Under the pieces are notes generated by a model that worked only from the letters and a program-made list of their open reading frames with translations, was not told the origin of the DNA and searched no databases. Position numbers and translations under genes: made by a program. Shown here piece by piece: positions 8,663 through 18,095 of a stretch of DNA of 64,000 bases (positions are counted from its first letter, which is position 1; the number at the start of each line of letters is the position of its first letter). Source of the DNA: CAUZIZ01 sp965222655 (lineage in GTDB: Bacteria; Acidobacteriota; UBA6911; RPQK01; JAJDTT01); assembly GCA_965222655.1 (NCBI GenBank), contig CBDCUP010000022.1, positions 310,001 through 374,000 on the forward strand. Reading direction: 5' to 3'.

Positions 8663-9291
8663 GGATTTCCTAGCTCCTTCCACCTGAAACACCGGACCAG
8701 ATGATCGTTGACAACCCCAGCCGCCTGCAGGAAGGCGTAGCAGATGGTGGTGCCGACGAAAGAGAAGCCGTTTTCCTTGAGGGACTTGCTTATCGTGTCC
8801 GAAAGAGGCGTGGAGGCAGGTATCTGCTCCAGCTTTTCCCACTCGTTGTGAATGACCGATCCCTCGGTGAAGTTCCAGATGAAAGAGTCAAAGGAACCCT
8901 GTTCGTCCTGCAGATCCAGGAAGGCAACGGCGTTCTTTACCGTGGCCTGGATCTTCAGGCGATTTCGAATGATGGCCGGGTTTTGCCGTGCGGCTTCCAG
9001 TTCGACCTCCGTCATGCGGGCCACCCGGGCTGGGTCGAAACCGTGGAACACCTTTCGAAAAGCCTCCCGCTTGTGCAGAACCGTCCTCCAGGAGAGTCCT
9101 GCCTGAAAGGCGTCAAGTACCAGGAACTCAAACCATTTCTGGTCCGTGTGAACCGGCACGCCCCACTCTTCGTCGTGGTAGCGAAGCATCACTTCGTCGT
9201 TTCCCATCCAGGAGCAGCGTGGTTTGTCGTCATTCATGGGTGGTTGATCGGACCTCTCCGCCATCAGGCTCGACTCGTCGGCAATGCTCAT
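8659..9291 (-). CDS. tag: DNA-3-methyladenine glycosylase I
   Basis: About 210 residues. From PRCSWMGNDE onward the whole TAG family is readable: YHDEEWGVPVH, QAGLSWRTVLHKRE, GFSFVGTTICYAFLQA and GVVNDHLVRCF. The four zinc ligands of the family (Cys and His near the N-terminus, His and Cys in NDHLVRC) are present. It excises 3-methyladenine from alkylated DNA. I place the start at ATG 9291, which overlaps the stop of the upstream gene as ATGA; internal ATGs at 9264 and 9237 would give the usual shorter length and cannot be excluded. It lies between the phosphotriesterase-like gene and the broken propeller gene. Confidence 0.93.
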   Translation of the reverse strand: MSIADESSLMAERSDQPPMNDDKPRCSWMGNDEVMLRYHDEEWGVPVHTDQKWFEFLVLDAFQAGLSWRTVLHKREAFRKVFHGFDPARVARMTEVELEAARQNPAIIRNRLKIQATVKNAVAFLDLQDEQGSFDSFIWNFTEGSVIHNEWEKLEQIPASTPLSDTISKSLKENGFSFVGTTICYAFLQAAGVVNDHLVRCFRWKELGNP

Positions 9292-10250
9292 TCGCCGGTA
9301 AGGGCTCGCCGTGGATTCTCCACCATTATCTGCTGGATCTGCTCGTCGCTGACGCCTCGCTCCTTCATCGCACCCAGCCAGGTTCGGGGGATGAATTCGT
9401 AGCCGCCCCCACCGTAGCAGGTATACATAGGCTTGACACACACGTCGTGGGAGAGGAGCAGATGCTCGATGAAGCCGTTGTTGATCATCGCCAGCATCAT
9501 CTCCATCTCGCGTTCGGCATCCACCGGCTGGCGGCGGCCCAGGCCCTCCATGGACACGAAAGCACCCTTGCCGGCGAGGGCGGCGTGGTACTCGTGGTGA
9601 GGATGGGTGTTGACATGGCTGCAGATCACCCGCCTCAGGTCGACGCCTTCCTCCTCCAGAATAGCTAGCTGCTCCAGTGCCACCGTGCCCTCTGACTGAT
9701 GCGTCGAGAGCGAAAGATTGGTCTTGAGCTGGGCCCGGGCGGCGGCTCGAAGCACTCTCTCTTCAACCGGTAATATGTAGTTGGCGTGGGCGCCAATCTC
9801 GCCGATGAGGCCGGCCCGGACATCGGTCCCCTCGATTCCCTCGGTCACCTCGGCCACGATCTCCTCTGCGATCTGATTGGTGCTGACATGCCAGAGATAG
9901 GGCTCGTAGTAGGGTTCCCGATACCAGCCACTGCCCAGAACGATGTTGAGCCCGGTGCGCTGGGCCATCTCTCTGATGGCCAAGGGGTGCTTGATTGGCA
10001 GAATGCGGTTCCGGTTGCCGCGCAATCCTCCCGACGTCTGGTCGACCACGGTCAAGCCGCCAGCCTCCTTGTAGAGCATCAGCTCCCGATAGGCCAGATC
10101 CTGGTCATTCAACATCCGGTCGCTCAGCCAAAGGTCGTTCCGAAGGTCCAGGAAGATGTGCTCGTGTATCAGCGTGAACCCAAGCGCGTCGACGGCAACT
10201 GGCCCGTTAACGGTCATGACCATGGAACTCGGCTGATTCCTTTCCGACAT
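9288..10250 (-). CDS. Phosphotriesterase-family metal hydrolase
   Basis: 320 residues of the PTE/PHP amidohydrolase family. The first metal site is FTLIHEHIF (His29, His31); later ligands lie in LSLSTHQSEG, VICSHVNTHPHHEYH and LLLSHDVCVK. The bridging residue, a carboxylated lysine in organophosphate-degrading members, is Glu151 here (LIGEIGAH), as in the E. coli PHP branch. The family contains lactonases, esterases and organophosphatases; the natural substrate cannot be told. No signal peptide is seen, so it is cytoplasmic. It is the first gene of a coupled set with tag. Confidence 0.88.
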   Translation of the reverse strand: MSERNQPSSMVMTVNGPVAVDALGFTLIHEHIFLDLRNDLWLSDRMLNDQDLAYRELMLYKEAGGLTVVDQTSGGLRGNRNRILPIKHPLAIREMAQRTGLNIVLGSGWYREPYYEPYLWHVSTNQIAEEIVAEVTEGIEGTDVRAGLIGEIGAHANYILPVEERVLRAAARAQLKTNLSLSTHQSEGTVALEQLAILEEEGVDLRRVICSHVNTHPHHEYHAALAGKGAFVSMEGLGRRQPVDAEREMEMMLAMINNGFIEHLLLSHDVCVKPMYTCYGGGGYEFIPRTWLGAMKERGVSDEQIQQIMVENPRRALTGE

Positions 10251-10387
10251 GGCGTCACATCATAGCCTATCGGGCCTTCCGAGTCTGAACGGATGATTGA
10301 CTGCCGGGGTAGAGGCAGAGGCGGTGGCAAAGGTAAGGGCAAGGGCGCGGACACGGACAAGGGGGAGAAGAGGTCAAAGTTTACAGG
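10251..10387. other. Short gap, no gene seen
   Basis: Purine-rich low-complexity DNA (ggtaagggcaagggcgcgga and similar) without a credible reading frame; it lies downstream of the PAP2 gene and upstream of the phosphotriesterase-like gene on the same strand. Confidence 0.6.
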
Positions 10388-11185
10388 CTAAGGAGCGAGA
10401 GAAACACGCAGGCCTGCACCGGCAGGCACAACCGCCGGAGAGAGTTGAAATTGCGATTGGCCGATACCGAAGGTCACAGTGCGTCCTACCAGGATGCCAA
10501 CTGCGGCGCCGAAGACAACGTCACTCAGATAGTGTTTGTTTTCACTCAATCGGGAAGCCGCGACATAGCTGGCGAGTCCATATGCAGGACCACCCAGCCG
10601 CCAGCCAAAGTGACGCTGGATCACGGTTGCGGTTGCGAAGGTCCCGGAGGAGTGTCCGGAGGGAAAAGATTTCTTCGAGCTCCCGTCGGGTCGCATCCGC
10701 CGAACCGCATGCTTGCCAGCCTGGGTGAGCCCTTGAGTGACGATCTGGGCTCGCACCAGATCGCGGCCAAAGTTCTCGAGCTCTGGATTCGCGACTAGCT
10801 TACCCAGCCCGAAAGTCGCGACGGCGCTACCGACCTGGAAGAGAGCTCCTCCCACTATTTTACCCGATTCGAAGACGTGGTCCAAGCCAGTTCCCTGGGA
10901 GATTTCTGAGTTGAATCGACCGTTCGAGATGTCGTCGTCGAGGGGTTTTACAGCCAAACTCGCGCCCAGGCCTACGCCTAGAATCCAGAGATTCTCCCGG
11001 GTGGTGAATACGTTCTTGAAATCAATCGCGACTTGTTTGAAGAATGCCGGCTTTGGTTTGGGCTTCGAAGGCTGGGTAACCGAAGGCTTCCCAGGTACCT
11101 GAGAGGCGGAAGTCCGAGACGGGGACGGATCCGGATCATCGTCCATGGCGCCGGCGAAACTGACGGCCGCCAGCAAGACGACCAA
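10388..11185 (-). CDS. PAP2-family phosphatase, exported
   Basis: About 265 residues. The three phosphatase motifs are complete: KHAVRRMRP (K-x6-RP), SFPSGHSSGTFA (PSGH) and SRLSENKHYLSDV (SR-x5-H-x3-D). Members dephosphorylate undecaprenyl pyrophosphate, phosphatidate or other lipids at the outer face of the inner membrane. Only a few hydrophobic segments are evident. The start is uncertain: in frame the first plausible start is TTG 11185, inside a signal peptide. An ATG 1 nt out of frame at 11224 would give an ideal signal peptide if the A7 run at 11215-11221 were one base shorter. Confidence 0.85.
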   Translation of the reverse strand: MVVLLAAVSFAGAMDDDPDPSPSRTSASQVPGKPSVTQPSKPKPKPAFFKQVAIDFKNVFTTRENLWILGVGLGASLAVKPLDDDISNGRFNSEISQGTGLDHVFESGKIVGGALFQVGSAVATFGLGKLVANPELENFGRDLVRAQIVTQGLTQAGKHAVRRMRPDGSSKKSFPSGHSSGTFATATVIQRHFGWRLGGPAYGLASYVAASRLSENKHYLSDVVFGAAVGILVGRTVTFGIGQSQFQLSPAVVPAGAGLRVSLAP

Positions 11186-11399
11186 CCCCTGGACAACTCG
11201 ACCTCGATGAAGCCAAAAAAACCATCTACAGATTACCGTTCAAACTCGTAAGTATGCGTCCGCTGGACTGCCCTACCCGACCAATCCTCCAAGTCTAGCC
11301 GGTAGGCCAATCGTCCAGTTTCGCAGATTGTAACATAGGTGATCCCAACCTCTGGCTGGATTCGAAAAAAGGATCTCTGAAACGGGCCCTGGGACAGCT
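11186..11399. other. Gap, no gene recognised
   Basis: Contains the A7 run (11215-11221) that may hide the true start of the PAP2 gene. The rest shows no convincing coding potential, repeat or promoter. Confidence 0.5.
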
Positions 11400-11813
11400 C
11401 TACGATCCTTCAACTTCAGGCGGGGAAGGCTCGGACTCACTAGGCTCAGTAGACTTGCTCAGTGGAACAGGCGCAGCAGACTTGCTCGCTGCGCCAGACC
11501 GAATGGACTTCCGGAGTGCGCCCAGCCCAACGGACTGCCGAAGTGCGTCAAGTTTAAGGGACTCCCGGAGTTCGCCAGGTTCACTGGGCTGCGCGACTGC
11601 GGCGGGTTCAGGGGACTCCCTGGACTCGCCCTCCGGCAACTCCGTCGTCGGATCTCGGTATCCCCGGTCAGGATTCTCGACAGCTCTGTAGCCGAGCGGG
11701 CCCTCGCCACTCTTACGCCCCAATCGTCTCTGACGCTTGGTATCCGCCTTTTCCATCCGTTGCAGTTCACGTTGGCGTTTAAGATATGTCTGTCTGGATT
11801 TTTTCTTAGCCAT
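11400..11813 (-). CDS. Small basic protein with SLK/LRKS-type repeats, function unknown
   Basis: 137 residues from ATG 11813 (MAKKKSRQTYLKRQRELQRM). The first 35 residues are a highly charged helix rich in K, R and Q, of a kind found in small conserved proteins of unknown function in many bacteria. The rest is low-complexity: degenerate repeats of about 10-12 residues (LRESLKLDALRQS, LGALRKSIRSG) and an acidic serine/proline-rich tail. Probably unstructured; nucleic-acid binding by the N-terminal helix is a guess. Confidence 0.55.
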   Translation of the reverse strand: MAKKKSRQTYLKRQRELQRMEKADTKRQRRLGRKSGEGPLGYRAVENPDRGYRDPTTELPEGESRESPEPAAVAQPSEPGELRESLKLDALRQSVGLGALRKSIRSGAASKSAAPVPLSKSTEPSESEPSPPEVEGS

Positions 11814-12154
11814 ATCAAGCACCTCCACGGAGTGACGGCGAGAGTCAATGTCGGGAAAATCCGATCGAATCCGCAATCTTGCGCGGGTCCTTTTCGGAAG
11901 TCGGTATCGATCCGATCTGGCCGGCTAATCCTTAGGTAGGACCTTCGCAGGGATGAAACTGATTGGGCCTTCAACTCTTCATAGATGACTTCAGGAGGCC
12001 CTGTACCGAAGAGACATGTAGCCTACCGCTTTCACTCGTCCTCTGTCAAGCTTGGTGGAGGCAGTACGGGTCCCAGGCGGAGTCGCAGGTCTTTCCGGAA
12101 ACGTACGCTTTCGCTATACTTGATTGGAATCTGATTTCAACGTGGAGCCAGCAT

Positions 12155-15100
12155 ATGGAAGTAAGTCTAGTTCGACGGGTTCGGCCGGCTGTGCTGCTCC
12201 TTACCCTGGGCGCATTGGGCATGGTGGGTGGAACGGAAGCGTCTCCGCCAGCGGTGGATTTCGTCAAGGACATTCGGCCCATCTTCGAGACCAGGTGCAA
12301 CCAGTGTCACGGGTCGGAGAAGCAGATGAACGGCCTCCGACTGGACGGCAGACAACTCGCCCTCGAGGGGGGCAAGTCGGGACCCGCCATCTTCCCAGGA
12401 AACAGCACGGGCAGTCTTCTCTACCAAAAGCTCCTGGGTGAGGCCGAAGGCTCACCCATGCCTCTTACGGGTCCGCTTGCCCCGCACCAGATCGAGCTCA
12501 TCCGCGCCTGGCTGGATCAAGGGGCTCAGTGGCCGGACAGCATGGAGGCCGAGTCTCAACCTGCCAAGAAACACTGGGCCTATGTAAAGCCGGTACGGCC
12601 GACTCCACCCGAACTGGGGAAGCCCGGCTTGGTGCGAAATCCCATCGATCGATTCATCCTGAGACGCCTGCAGCAAGAAGGCATCGAGGCCGCGAGCGAA
12701 ACTTCCAAAGAGACCCTGATTCGCCGGGTGAAACTCGACCTGATCGGTCTGCCTCCAACACCAGAGGAAGTGGACGCCTTCGTGGCGGACCCCGCTCCCG
12801 ACGCCTACGAGAAGCTCGTCGACCAGCTCCTGGCATCTCCCCACTATGGTGAGCGCTGGGCTCGGCCCTGGTTGGATCTGGCCCGTTATGCCGACACCAA
12901 CGGCTACATCCACGATCGGCGCCGTAGTATGTGGCCCTACAGGGATTGGGTGATCAAGTCGCTGAACTCGGACATGCCGTTCGACCAGTTCACGATCCAG
13001 CAGATAGCCGGCGACCTGCTTCCCGAATTCGATTGCCGCGGCTCCTGCGACGAGATTTCACTCAAGGTAGCCACCGGTTTTCACCGCAATACCATGATCA
13101 ACACCGAAGGCGGCACTGACGACGAGGAATACCGCGTGGCCGCCATCCTCGATCGCGTCGCGACCACCTCGACCGTCTGGTTGGGAAGCACCCTTGGTTG
13201 TGCCCAATGCCATGACCACAAGTACGATCCCTTTACCCAGGAAGAGTACTATCGGATGTTCGCCTTCTTCAACAGCAGCCTGGACGAGAACAACAGGGTA
13301 AAGAAGATCAGTCCCAAAGATGCCAGCATCACGCTGTCGCCCCCCGACTACCTGAAGCCGCAACGATCCAGCGTAGAGCAGGAGGTGATCCAGCTGAAGG
13401 CAACTCTGAAGCGCACGACGCCGGAACTGGCGTCCGCTCAGGCCAAGTGGGAGGATGAAAAAGGCGGCAACCTCGTCGCCTGGAAACTGCTCGACCCCAC
13501 GACCTTCCTTTCTCTGGCGGACACCGAACTGACCAAGCTGAACGACGGCTCCCTCCTGGCCGGAGGACCGACAGCGTCCAGGGATACCTATCTGGTTGCG
13601 GCCGAGACCGAGGTCCAGGGGATCACCGCCATCCGACTAGAGACACTGACACATCCCAGCTTGCCGCACGGTGGATCCAGTAGGAGCCCCAGCGGGGAAT
13701 TCCTACTCAGTGGTTTCGAGGTCAGCGCCGAACCCCTCCAAGGATCGGGCTCACCCAAACCCATCCGCTTCGACTCGGCCGCCGCCGAGTACGAGAAGGG
13801 GGGAGGCTGCGGGGAGTTCGATGTCCGCCGGACCTTGGATGGAGCTTCCAGCACAGGCTGGTCTATCGAGGGTGACAAAGACAAACTGAGAGTAGATCGC
13901 CAGGCGATCTTCCTTCCCGAGAACCCGATCGGATTCGCAGGAGGGACTCGCCTCACCTTTCGGATCCGGCACGAAGGCAAGACTCCACAGCAGATAATCG
14001 GTCGCTTCCGCCTCACCCTGACGCAGGAGGAGGATCCGGCGCGAAACGTCAAGCTGCCAACCTGGGTTGAAAGGGTGCTTCCCGTCCCCAGCGACCAGAA
14101 GACCGAGGAGCAGAAGAAGGTCCTGGCAGAGTACTACCGATCCATCACTCCCCTGCTGGAGCCGGTCCGATTGCGGTTGTCGGAGCTGCTGACGTTCTGG
14201 GATCAGCTCACCACACCCAAGAGTCTGGTGATGAAGGAGCTGGACAAACCGCGTAAGACCCACGTCTTCGTCAAGGGTAGCTTTCTCAATCCAGGCAAGG
14301 AAGTCGAGCCGGGAGTGCCGGCGGTTCTTCATCCGCTGCCCCCGGAAGAGGGCCGGCCCAATCGCCTCAGCCTCGCTCGTTGGTTGGTATCGCCTGAGAA
14401 CCCCGTGGTGGGCAGGGTCACCATGAATCGGTTCTGGAATCACCACTTCGGCCGGCCTCTGGTGAAGACCCCCGAGGATCTGGGCACTCAGGGGGCTGAA
14501 GCCAGTCATCCCTTGCTGCTCGACTGGCTCGCCACCGAGTTCGTGAGGCAGAACTGGTCGATGAAGGCGATGCATCGTCTGATGGTCACCTCGGCCACCT
14601 ATCGACAGGACACACGGGTGACGCCCGAGCTTCTCGAGAAAGATCCCTACAACGAACTCTACGCCCGAGGGCCCCGCTTCCGCATGGACGCGGAGATGAT
14701 CCGGGACAACACCTTGAGCATCGCAGGACTGCTGAGCCTGCGAATGTATGGGCCCAGCGTCTTCCCTCCACAACCGGACGGTCTCTGGGACAACCTCTAC
14801 GTCGCCGACACCTGGGTTACCGGGGAGGGTGAAGATCGCTATCGCAGAGGTCTCTACACCTTCCTGAAGCGCATCCGACCCTTCCCCTTCTACGCCAACT
14901 TCGACGCTCCCAGCCGGGAGACCACCTGTGTGGCTCGCACCCGATCCAACACGCCACTGCAGGCGCTGAACCTCATGAATGATGAGATGTTCCTGGAGGC
15001 GGCCCAGGGACTGGCCAGACGCATGGTTTCGGAAGCGGGTCCGCAAGTGGAGAAGAAGATCACCTACGGCTTTCGTCTCAGCCTGGGCCGGCGACCTGAG

Positions 15101-15283
15101 CAGGAGGAGGTGGCAGAATTGACCTCCCTCTACCGCGATCAGCTGGCACACCTCCGTTCTCAAACTTCAGATCCATTGGCCCGCAGTGCTGCGGAGAGTG
15201 AGACCCCGACCAGGGAACTCGTCGCCTGGACCTCCGTGGCCCAGGTTCTGTTGAACCTGGACGAGGCAATCTCCCGGCCTTGA
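12155..15283 (+). CDS. Planctomycete-type cytochrome c / DUF1549 / DUF1553 protein
   Basis: 1042 residues from ATG 12155, chosen because it opens with a signal peptide (residues 1-30) and has ggag 7 nt upstream. Domains in order: a PSCyt1 haem domain (CNQCH, Cys48-His52) to about 120; DUF1549 from about 140 (FILRRLQQEGIEAA, YGERWARPWLDLARYADTNG, FDQFTIQQIAGDLLP, CAQCHDHKYDPFTQEEYY); a beta-rich insert (about 420-640); and DUF1553 from about 730 (RLSLARWLVSPENPVVGRV, MNRFWNHHFGR). The family is periplasmic and always near DUF1501 genes; it is thought to be a c-type-cytochrome-linked oxidoreductase or sugar-related enzyme. The next gene starts 17 bp later. Confidence 0.92.
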   Translation: MEVSLVRRVRPAVLLLTLGALGMVGGTEASPPAVDFVKDIRPIFETRCNQCHGSEKQMNGLRLDGRQLALEGGKSGPAIFPGNSTGSLLYQKLLGEAEGSPMPLTGPLAPHQIELIRAWLDQGAQWPDSMEAESQPAKKHWAYVKPVRPTPPELGKPGLVRNPIDRFILRRLQQEGIEAASETSKETLIRRVKLDLIGLPPTPEEVDAFVADPAPDAYEKLVDQLLASPHYGERWARPWLDLARYADTNGYIHDRRRSMWPYRDWVIKSLNSDMPFDQFTIQQIAGDLLPEFDCRGSCDEISLKVATGFHRNTMINTEGGTDDEEYRVAAILDRVATTSTVWLGSTLGCAQCHDHKYDPFTQEEYYRMFAFFNSSLDENNRVKKISPKDASITLSPPDYLKPQRSSVEQEVIQLKATLKRTTPELASAQAKWEDEKGGNLVAWKLLDPTTFLSLADTELTKLNDGSLLAGGPTASRDTYLVAAETEVQGITAIRLETLTHPSLPHGGSSRSPSGEFLLSGFEVSAEPLQGSGSPKPIRFDSAAAEYEKGGGCGEFDVRRTLDGASSTGWSIEGDKDKLRVDRQAIFLPENPIGFAGGTRLTFRIRHEGKTPQQIIGRFRLTLTQEEDPARNVKLPTWVERVLPVPSDQKTEEQKKVLAEYYRSITPLLEPVRLRLSELLTFWDQLTTPKSLVMKELDKPRKTHVFVKGSFLNPGKEVEPGVPAVLHPLPPEEGRPNRLSLARWLVSPENPVVGRVTMNRFWNHHFGRPLVKTPEDLGTQGAEASHPLLLDWLATEFVRQNWSMKAMHRLMVTSATYRQDTRVTPELLEKDPYNELYARGPRFRMDAEMIRDNTLSIAGLLSLRMYGPSVFPPQPDGLWDNLYVADTWVTGEGEDRYRRGLYTFLKRIRPFPFYANFDAPSRETTCVARTRSNTPLQALNLMNDEMFLEAAQGLARRMVSEAGPQVEKKITYGFRLSLGRRPEQEEVAELTSLYRDQLAHLRSQTSDPLARSAAESETPTRELVAWTSVAQVLLNLDEAISRP

Positions 15284-15300
15284 AGTCAGAGGAAACAGCC

Positions 15301-16752
15301 ATGAACCGCAAGACAGAGGCCCTGAAAGCCATTACCCGCCGCCACTTCTTTTTCCAAGGCGGTATGAGCATCGGATCCGTCGCCCTGGCCGGACTCCTGG
15401 ACCAGAATCTCTTTTCCTCCCCAGCACTGGGTTCGAAAAATCCTCTGGCAGCCAAGCCTTCCCACTTCGCACCCAAGGCCAAGAACATCATCTTCCTCTT
15501 CATGTCAGGTGGACCTTCCCAGATCGACCTGTTCGAAGACAAGCCCAAGCTGAACCAGTTGGACGGCCAGGAGGTTCCCGAGGGAACGCTGGCGGGAAAG
15601 CGTTTTGCCTTCCTCCGCGGCACTCCCCAGATTCTGGGTTCCCCCTATTCCTACAAGCGCCATGGGAACTCGGGTGCCGCGATCTCGGAACTGCTGCCCC
15701 ACCTGGCCGAGGTGGCGGACGACATCGCCATCGTCAAGTCCCTGCACGCCGAACAATTCAACCACGCTCCCGCTCAGCTCTTCATGAACACGGGCCATCA
15801 GCTCATCGGGCGCCCCAGCATGGGGTCCTGGATGACCTATGGCCTGGGCAGCGAAAACGTCGATCTTCCGGGTTTCGTGGTGCTGCAGTCGGGTCCAGTC
15901 CAGGTCTTTGCAGGAAATTCCTGTTGGGGTGGGGGTTTCCTGCCCACCCTCTACCAGGGGGTAGAATTCCGGTCACAGGGTGACCCGGTGTTGTTCGTCT
16001 CCGATCCCGAGTGGATGACCCGGCAGATGCGGCGGCGTTCCCTGGACAGTTTGAAGAGGCTGAACCAGAAGCGCTACGAAGCGGTGGGAGATCCAGAGAT
16101 CCAGACGCGCATCGCCTCCTACGAACTAGCCTACCGGATGCAGACCAGCGTCCCCGAGCTGATGGAAATCGGGCAGGAGCCAGCGCACATCCAGAAACTG
16201 TACGGGGTCGAGCCGGGAAAGGTGTCCTTCGCCAACAACTGCCTGCTGGCGCGCCGGCTGGTGGAGCGCGGTGTCCGCTTCGTTCAGCTCTACCACCACG
16301 GATGGGACCACCACGGACAAGTGGCGATGGGATCCATCACCCACGACGCCGGATTGAAGACGCGCTGCATGGAAACGGACCAGGCTGCTGCCGCCCTTAT
16401 AAAGGACCTGAAGGATCGGGGCTTGCTGGACGAGACCCTGGTGGTGTGGGGGGGAGAGTTCGGACGCACTCCGATGAACGAACACCCGGGCAAATATCCC
16501 GGTCGAGACCATCACCCCTACGCCTTCACCATGTGGATGGCGGGAGGCGGTATCAAGCCCGGGATCACGGTCGGAGAAACGGACGAGCTCGGCTACGAGA
16601 TCGTGGAGGACCCGATCCACGTCCACGACCTGCACGCCACCATCCTGCAGCTGATGGGGTTGGACCATACTCGCCTTGTCTACCGGTTTCAGGGACGGGA
16701 GTTCCGCCTCACTGACGTGAGCGGGAAGGTAGTAGACAAGCTACTGGCGTAA
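15301..16752 (+). CDS. DUF1501 family protein, Tat-exported
   Basis: 483 residues. ATG 15301 has agagga upstream and begins a twin-arginine leader (AITRRHFFFQGGMSIGS). The body shows the alkaline-phosphatase/sulfatase-like fold of DUF1501: NIIFLFMSGGPSQIDLFEDK at 62-81, LYHHGWDHHGQV, VVWGGEFGRTPMNE and GRDHHPYAFTMWMAGGG, with many Asp/His metal-ligand candidates. It is the standard partner of the preceding DUF1549/DUF1553 protein, and both should act in the periplasm, presumably on sulfated or phosphorylated carbohydrates; this role is inferred from genome context in the family. Confidence 0.92.
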   Translation: MNRKTEALKAITRRHFFFQGGMSIGSVALAGLLDQNLFSSPALGSKNPLAAKPSHFAPKAKNIIFLFMSGGPSQIDLFEDKPKLNQLDGQEVPEGTLAGKRFAFLRGTPQILGSPYSYKRHGNSGAAISELLPHLAEVADDIAIVKSLHAEQFNHAPAQLFMNTGHQLIGRPSMGSWMTYGLGSENVDLPGFVVLQSGPVQVFAGNSCWGGGFLPTLYQGVEFRSQGDPVLFVSDPEWMTRQMRRRSLDSLKRLNQKRYEAVGDPEIQTRIASYELAYRMQTSVPELMEIGQEPAHIQKLYGVEPGKVSFANNCLLARRLVERGVRFVQLYHHGWDHHGQVAMGSITHDAGLKTRCMETDQAAAALIKDLKDRGLLDETLVVWGGEFGRTPMNEHPGKYPGRDHHPYAFTMWMAGGGIKPGITVGETDELGYEIVEDPIHVHDLHATILQLMGLDHTRLVYRFQGREFRLTDVSGKVVDKLLA

Positions 16753-16780
16753 TGAACCCACATCAAGAAAGGACCAGGTG

Positions 16781-18094
16781 ATGGCGGATCTCAAGCGCCG
16801 CGAGTTTCTGAAGAACACGACACTGGCTGCCGGAGCCGCCTCCCTGGTCGGTCCCGCCGCCTGGGCCGGGGCCAACGACCGCATCAACGTGGCCGTTGTC
16901 GGCATGGGCGGCCGGGGTGGCAGCGTCATGAAGACGGTGGCTGCTCTGGACCGGGTCCAGGTAGTCAAGGTCTGCGATCCGGACCAGAATCGAAGAGAGA
17001 AATGGGCCGCCGAGCTGGAAACCTTGACGGGGAAAAGACCCGCCACCGAGGTAGACCTGAGGCGGATCATGGATGATTCCGAGATCGATGCCGTCATCAT
17101 GACCTGCTGCAATCACTGGCATGCACTGGCCGGAATCTGGGCCTGCCAGGCGGGAAAACACGCCTACGTCGAGAAACCGATCTCCCACAATCTGAAGGAA
17201 GGCCGGATGTTGGTGCAGGCGGCTCGCAAGTACCAGCGGGTGGTCATGGGGGGGACTCAGCGCCGTTCACATCCGAATTTCCGCAAGGCCATCGGCATGA
17301 TCCACGACGGGATCGTTGGCGACATCTATATGACCCGCTGGCTACTACCCGGACCTCGCGAGTCCATTGGGTTCAAGAAACCGGCAGCGCCACCCGATTC
17401 GCTCGACTGGCATCTTTGGCGGGGGCCCGCGGTGGAACAGCCCTTCCACGAGAATCTGGTTCACTACAACTGGCACTGGTTCTGGGACTTCGGAGGCGGC
17501 GAAATGGGGAACAATGGGAGCCACTCGGTGGACATCTGCCACTGGGGGCTGGGCAAGTCCAAGGGGCTGCCTACCCGCATCGATGCCGTAGGAGGCCGGT
17601 TCGGCTACCGGGATCAGGCCCAGACTCCCAATACCCTGACCTCGACCCATCAGTACGCCGACGGGACGATGCTGATAGGAGAGATCCGCGGCCACTACAC
17701 AGGAGAGCCCAGAAGCTGGCACTTCTACGGGACCAAGGGGCACATGCGCATCTTGTCCGATGGGAACTTCGAAGTCTTCCTGGGACGCAGCCAGAAGCCG
17801 GAACCAGGGATAGGGAATCTAGCTCCAGTGGGCAAGGGATTCAAGGAGGTCGACCGGATCCAATTCGGCAACTTCTTCCAGGCCATCCGAGAGCAACGGC
17901 CTGACATCCTCAACGCCGAGATCGAAGACATCCACCTCTCCAACGCCTTTTGCCACCTGGACAACATCTCCTACCGGCTGGGTAGGGAACTTAGGTTCGA
18001 TCCGGAGACGGAGACTTTTCCAGGGGACAAGGAGGCCAACGAGCTGCTGACGCGCCGCTACCATCGTGAGTTCCAGTTACCGGAGAAGGTATGA
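16781..18094 (+). CDS. Gfo/Idh/MocA-family oxidoreductase, Tat-exported
   Basis: 437 residues from ATG 16781 (a GTG directly in front is an alternative). The leader LKRREFLKNTTLAAGAASLV is a twin-arginine signal. The Rossmann motif VAVVGMGGRGGSV follows, then CNHWHALAGIWACQAGKHAY and EKPISHN, the EKP motif that holds the catalytic lysine. The C-terminal domain includes WHWFWDFGGGEMGNNGSHSV. Periplasmic members are thought to use a tightly bound nicotinamide cofactor exported with the folded protein. It starts 28 bp after the DUF1501 gene, which suggests one transcript from 12155 to 18094. Confidence 0.92.
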   Translation: MADLKRREFLKNTTLAAGAASLVGPAAWAGANDRINVAVVGMGGRGGSVMKTVAALDRVQVVKVCDPDQNRREKWAAELETLTGKRPATEVDLRRIMDDSEIDAVIMTCCNHWHALAGIWACQAGKHAYVEKPISHNLKEGRMLVQAARKYQRVVMGGTQRRSHPNFRKAIGMIHDGIVGDIYMTRWLLPGPRESIGFKKPAAPPDSLDWHLWRGPAVEQPFHENLVHYNWHWFWDFGGGEMGNNGSHSVDICHWGLGKSKGLPTRIDAVGGRFGYRDQAQTPNTLTSTHQYADGTMLIGEIRGHYTGEPRSWHFYGTKGHMRILSDGNFEVFLGRSQKPEPGIGNLAPVGKGFKEVDRIQFGNFFQAIREQRPDILNAEIEDIHLSNAFCHLDNISYRLGRELRFDPETETFPGDKEANELLTRRYHREFQLPEKV

Positions 18095-18095
18095 G

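Noticed and set aside
10297..10728. Plus-strand open frame next to the PAP2 gene
   Set aside because: Mostly antisense to the PAP2 gene and purine-rich low-complexity sequence.
13751..15163. Long minus-strand open frame inside the DUF1549/DUF1553 gene
   Set aside because: Shadow of a conserved multi-domain protein on the other strand; composition is not protein-like.
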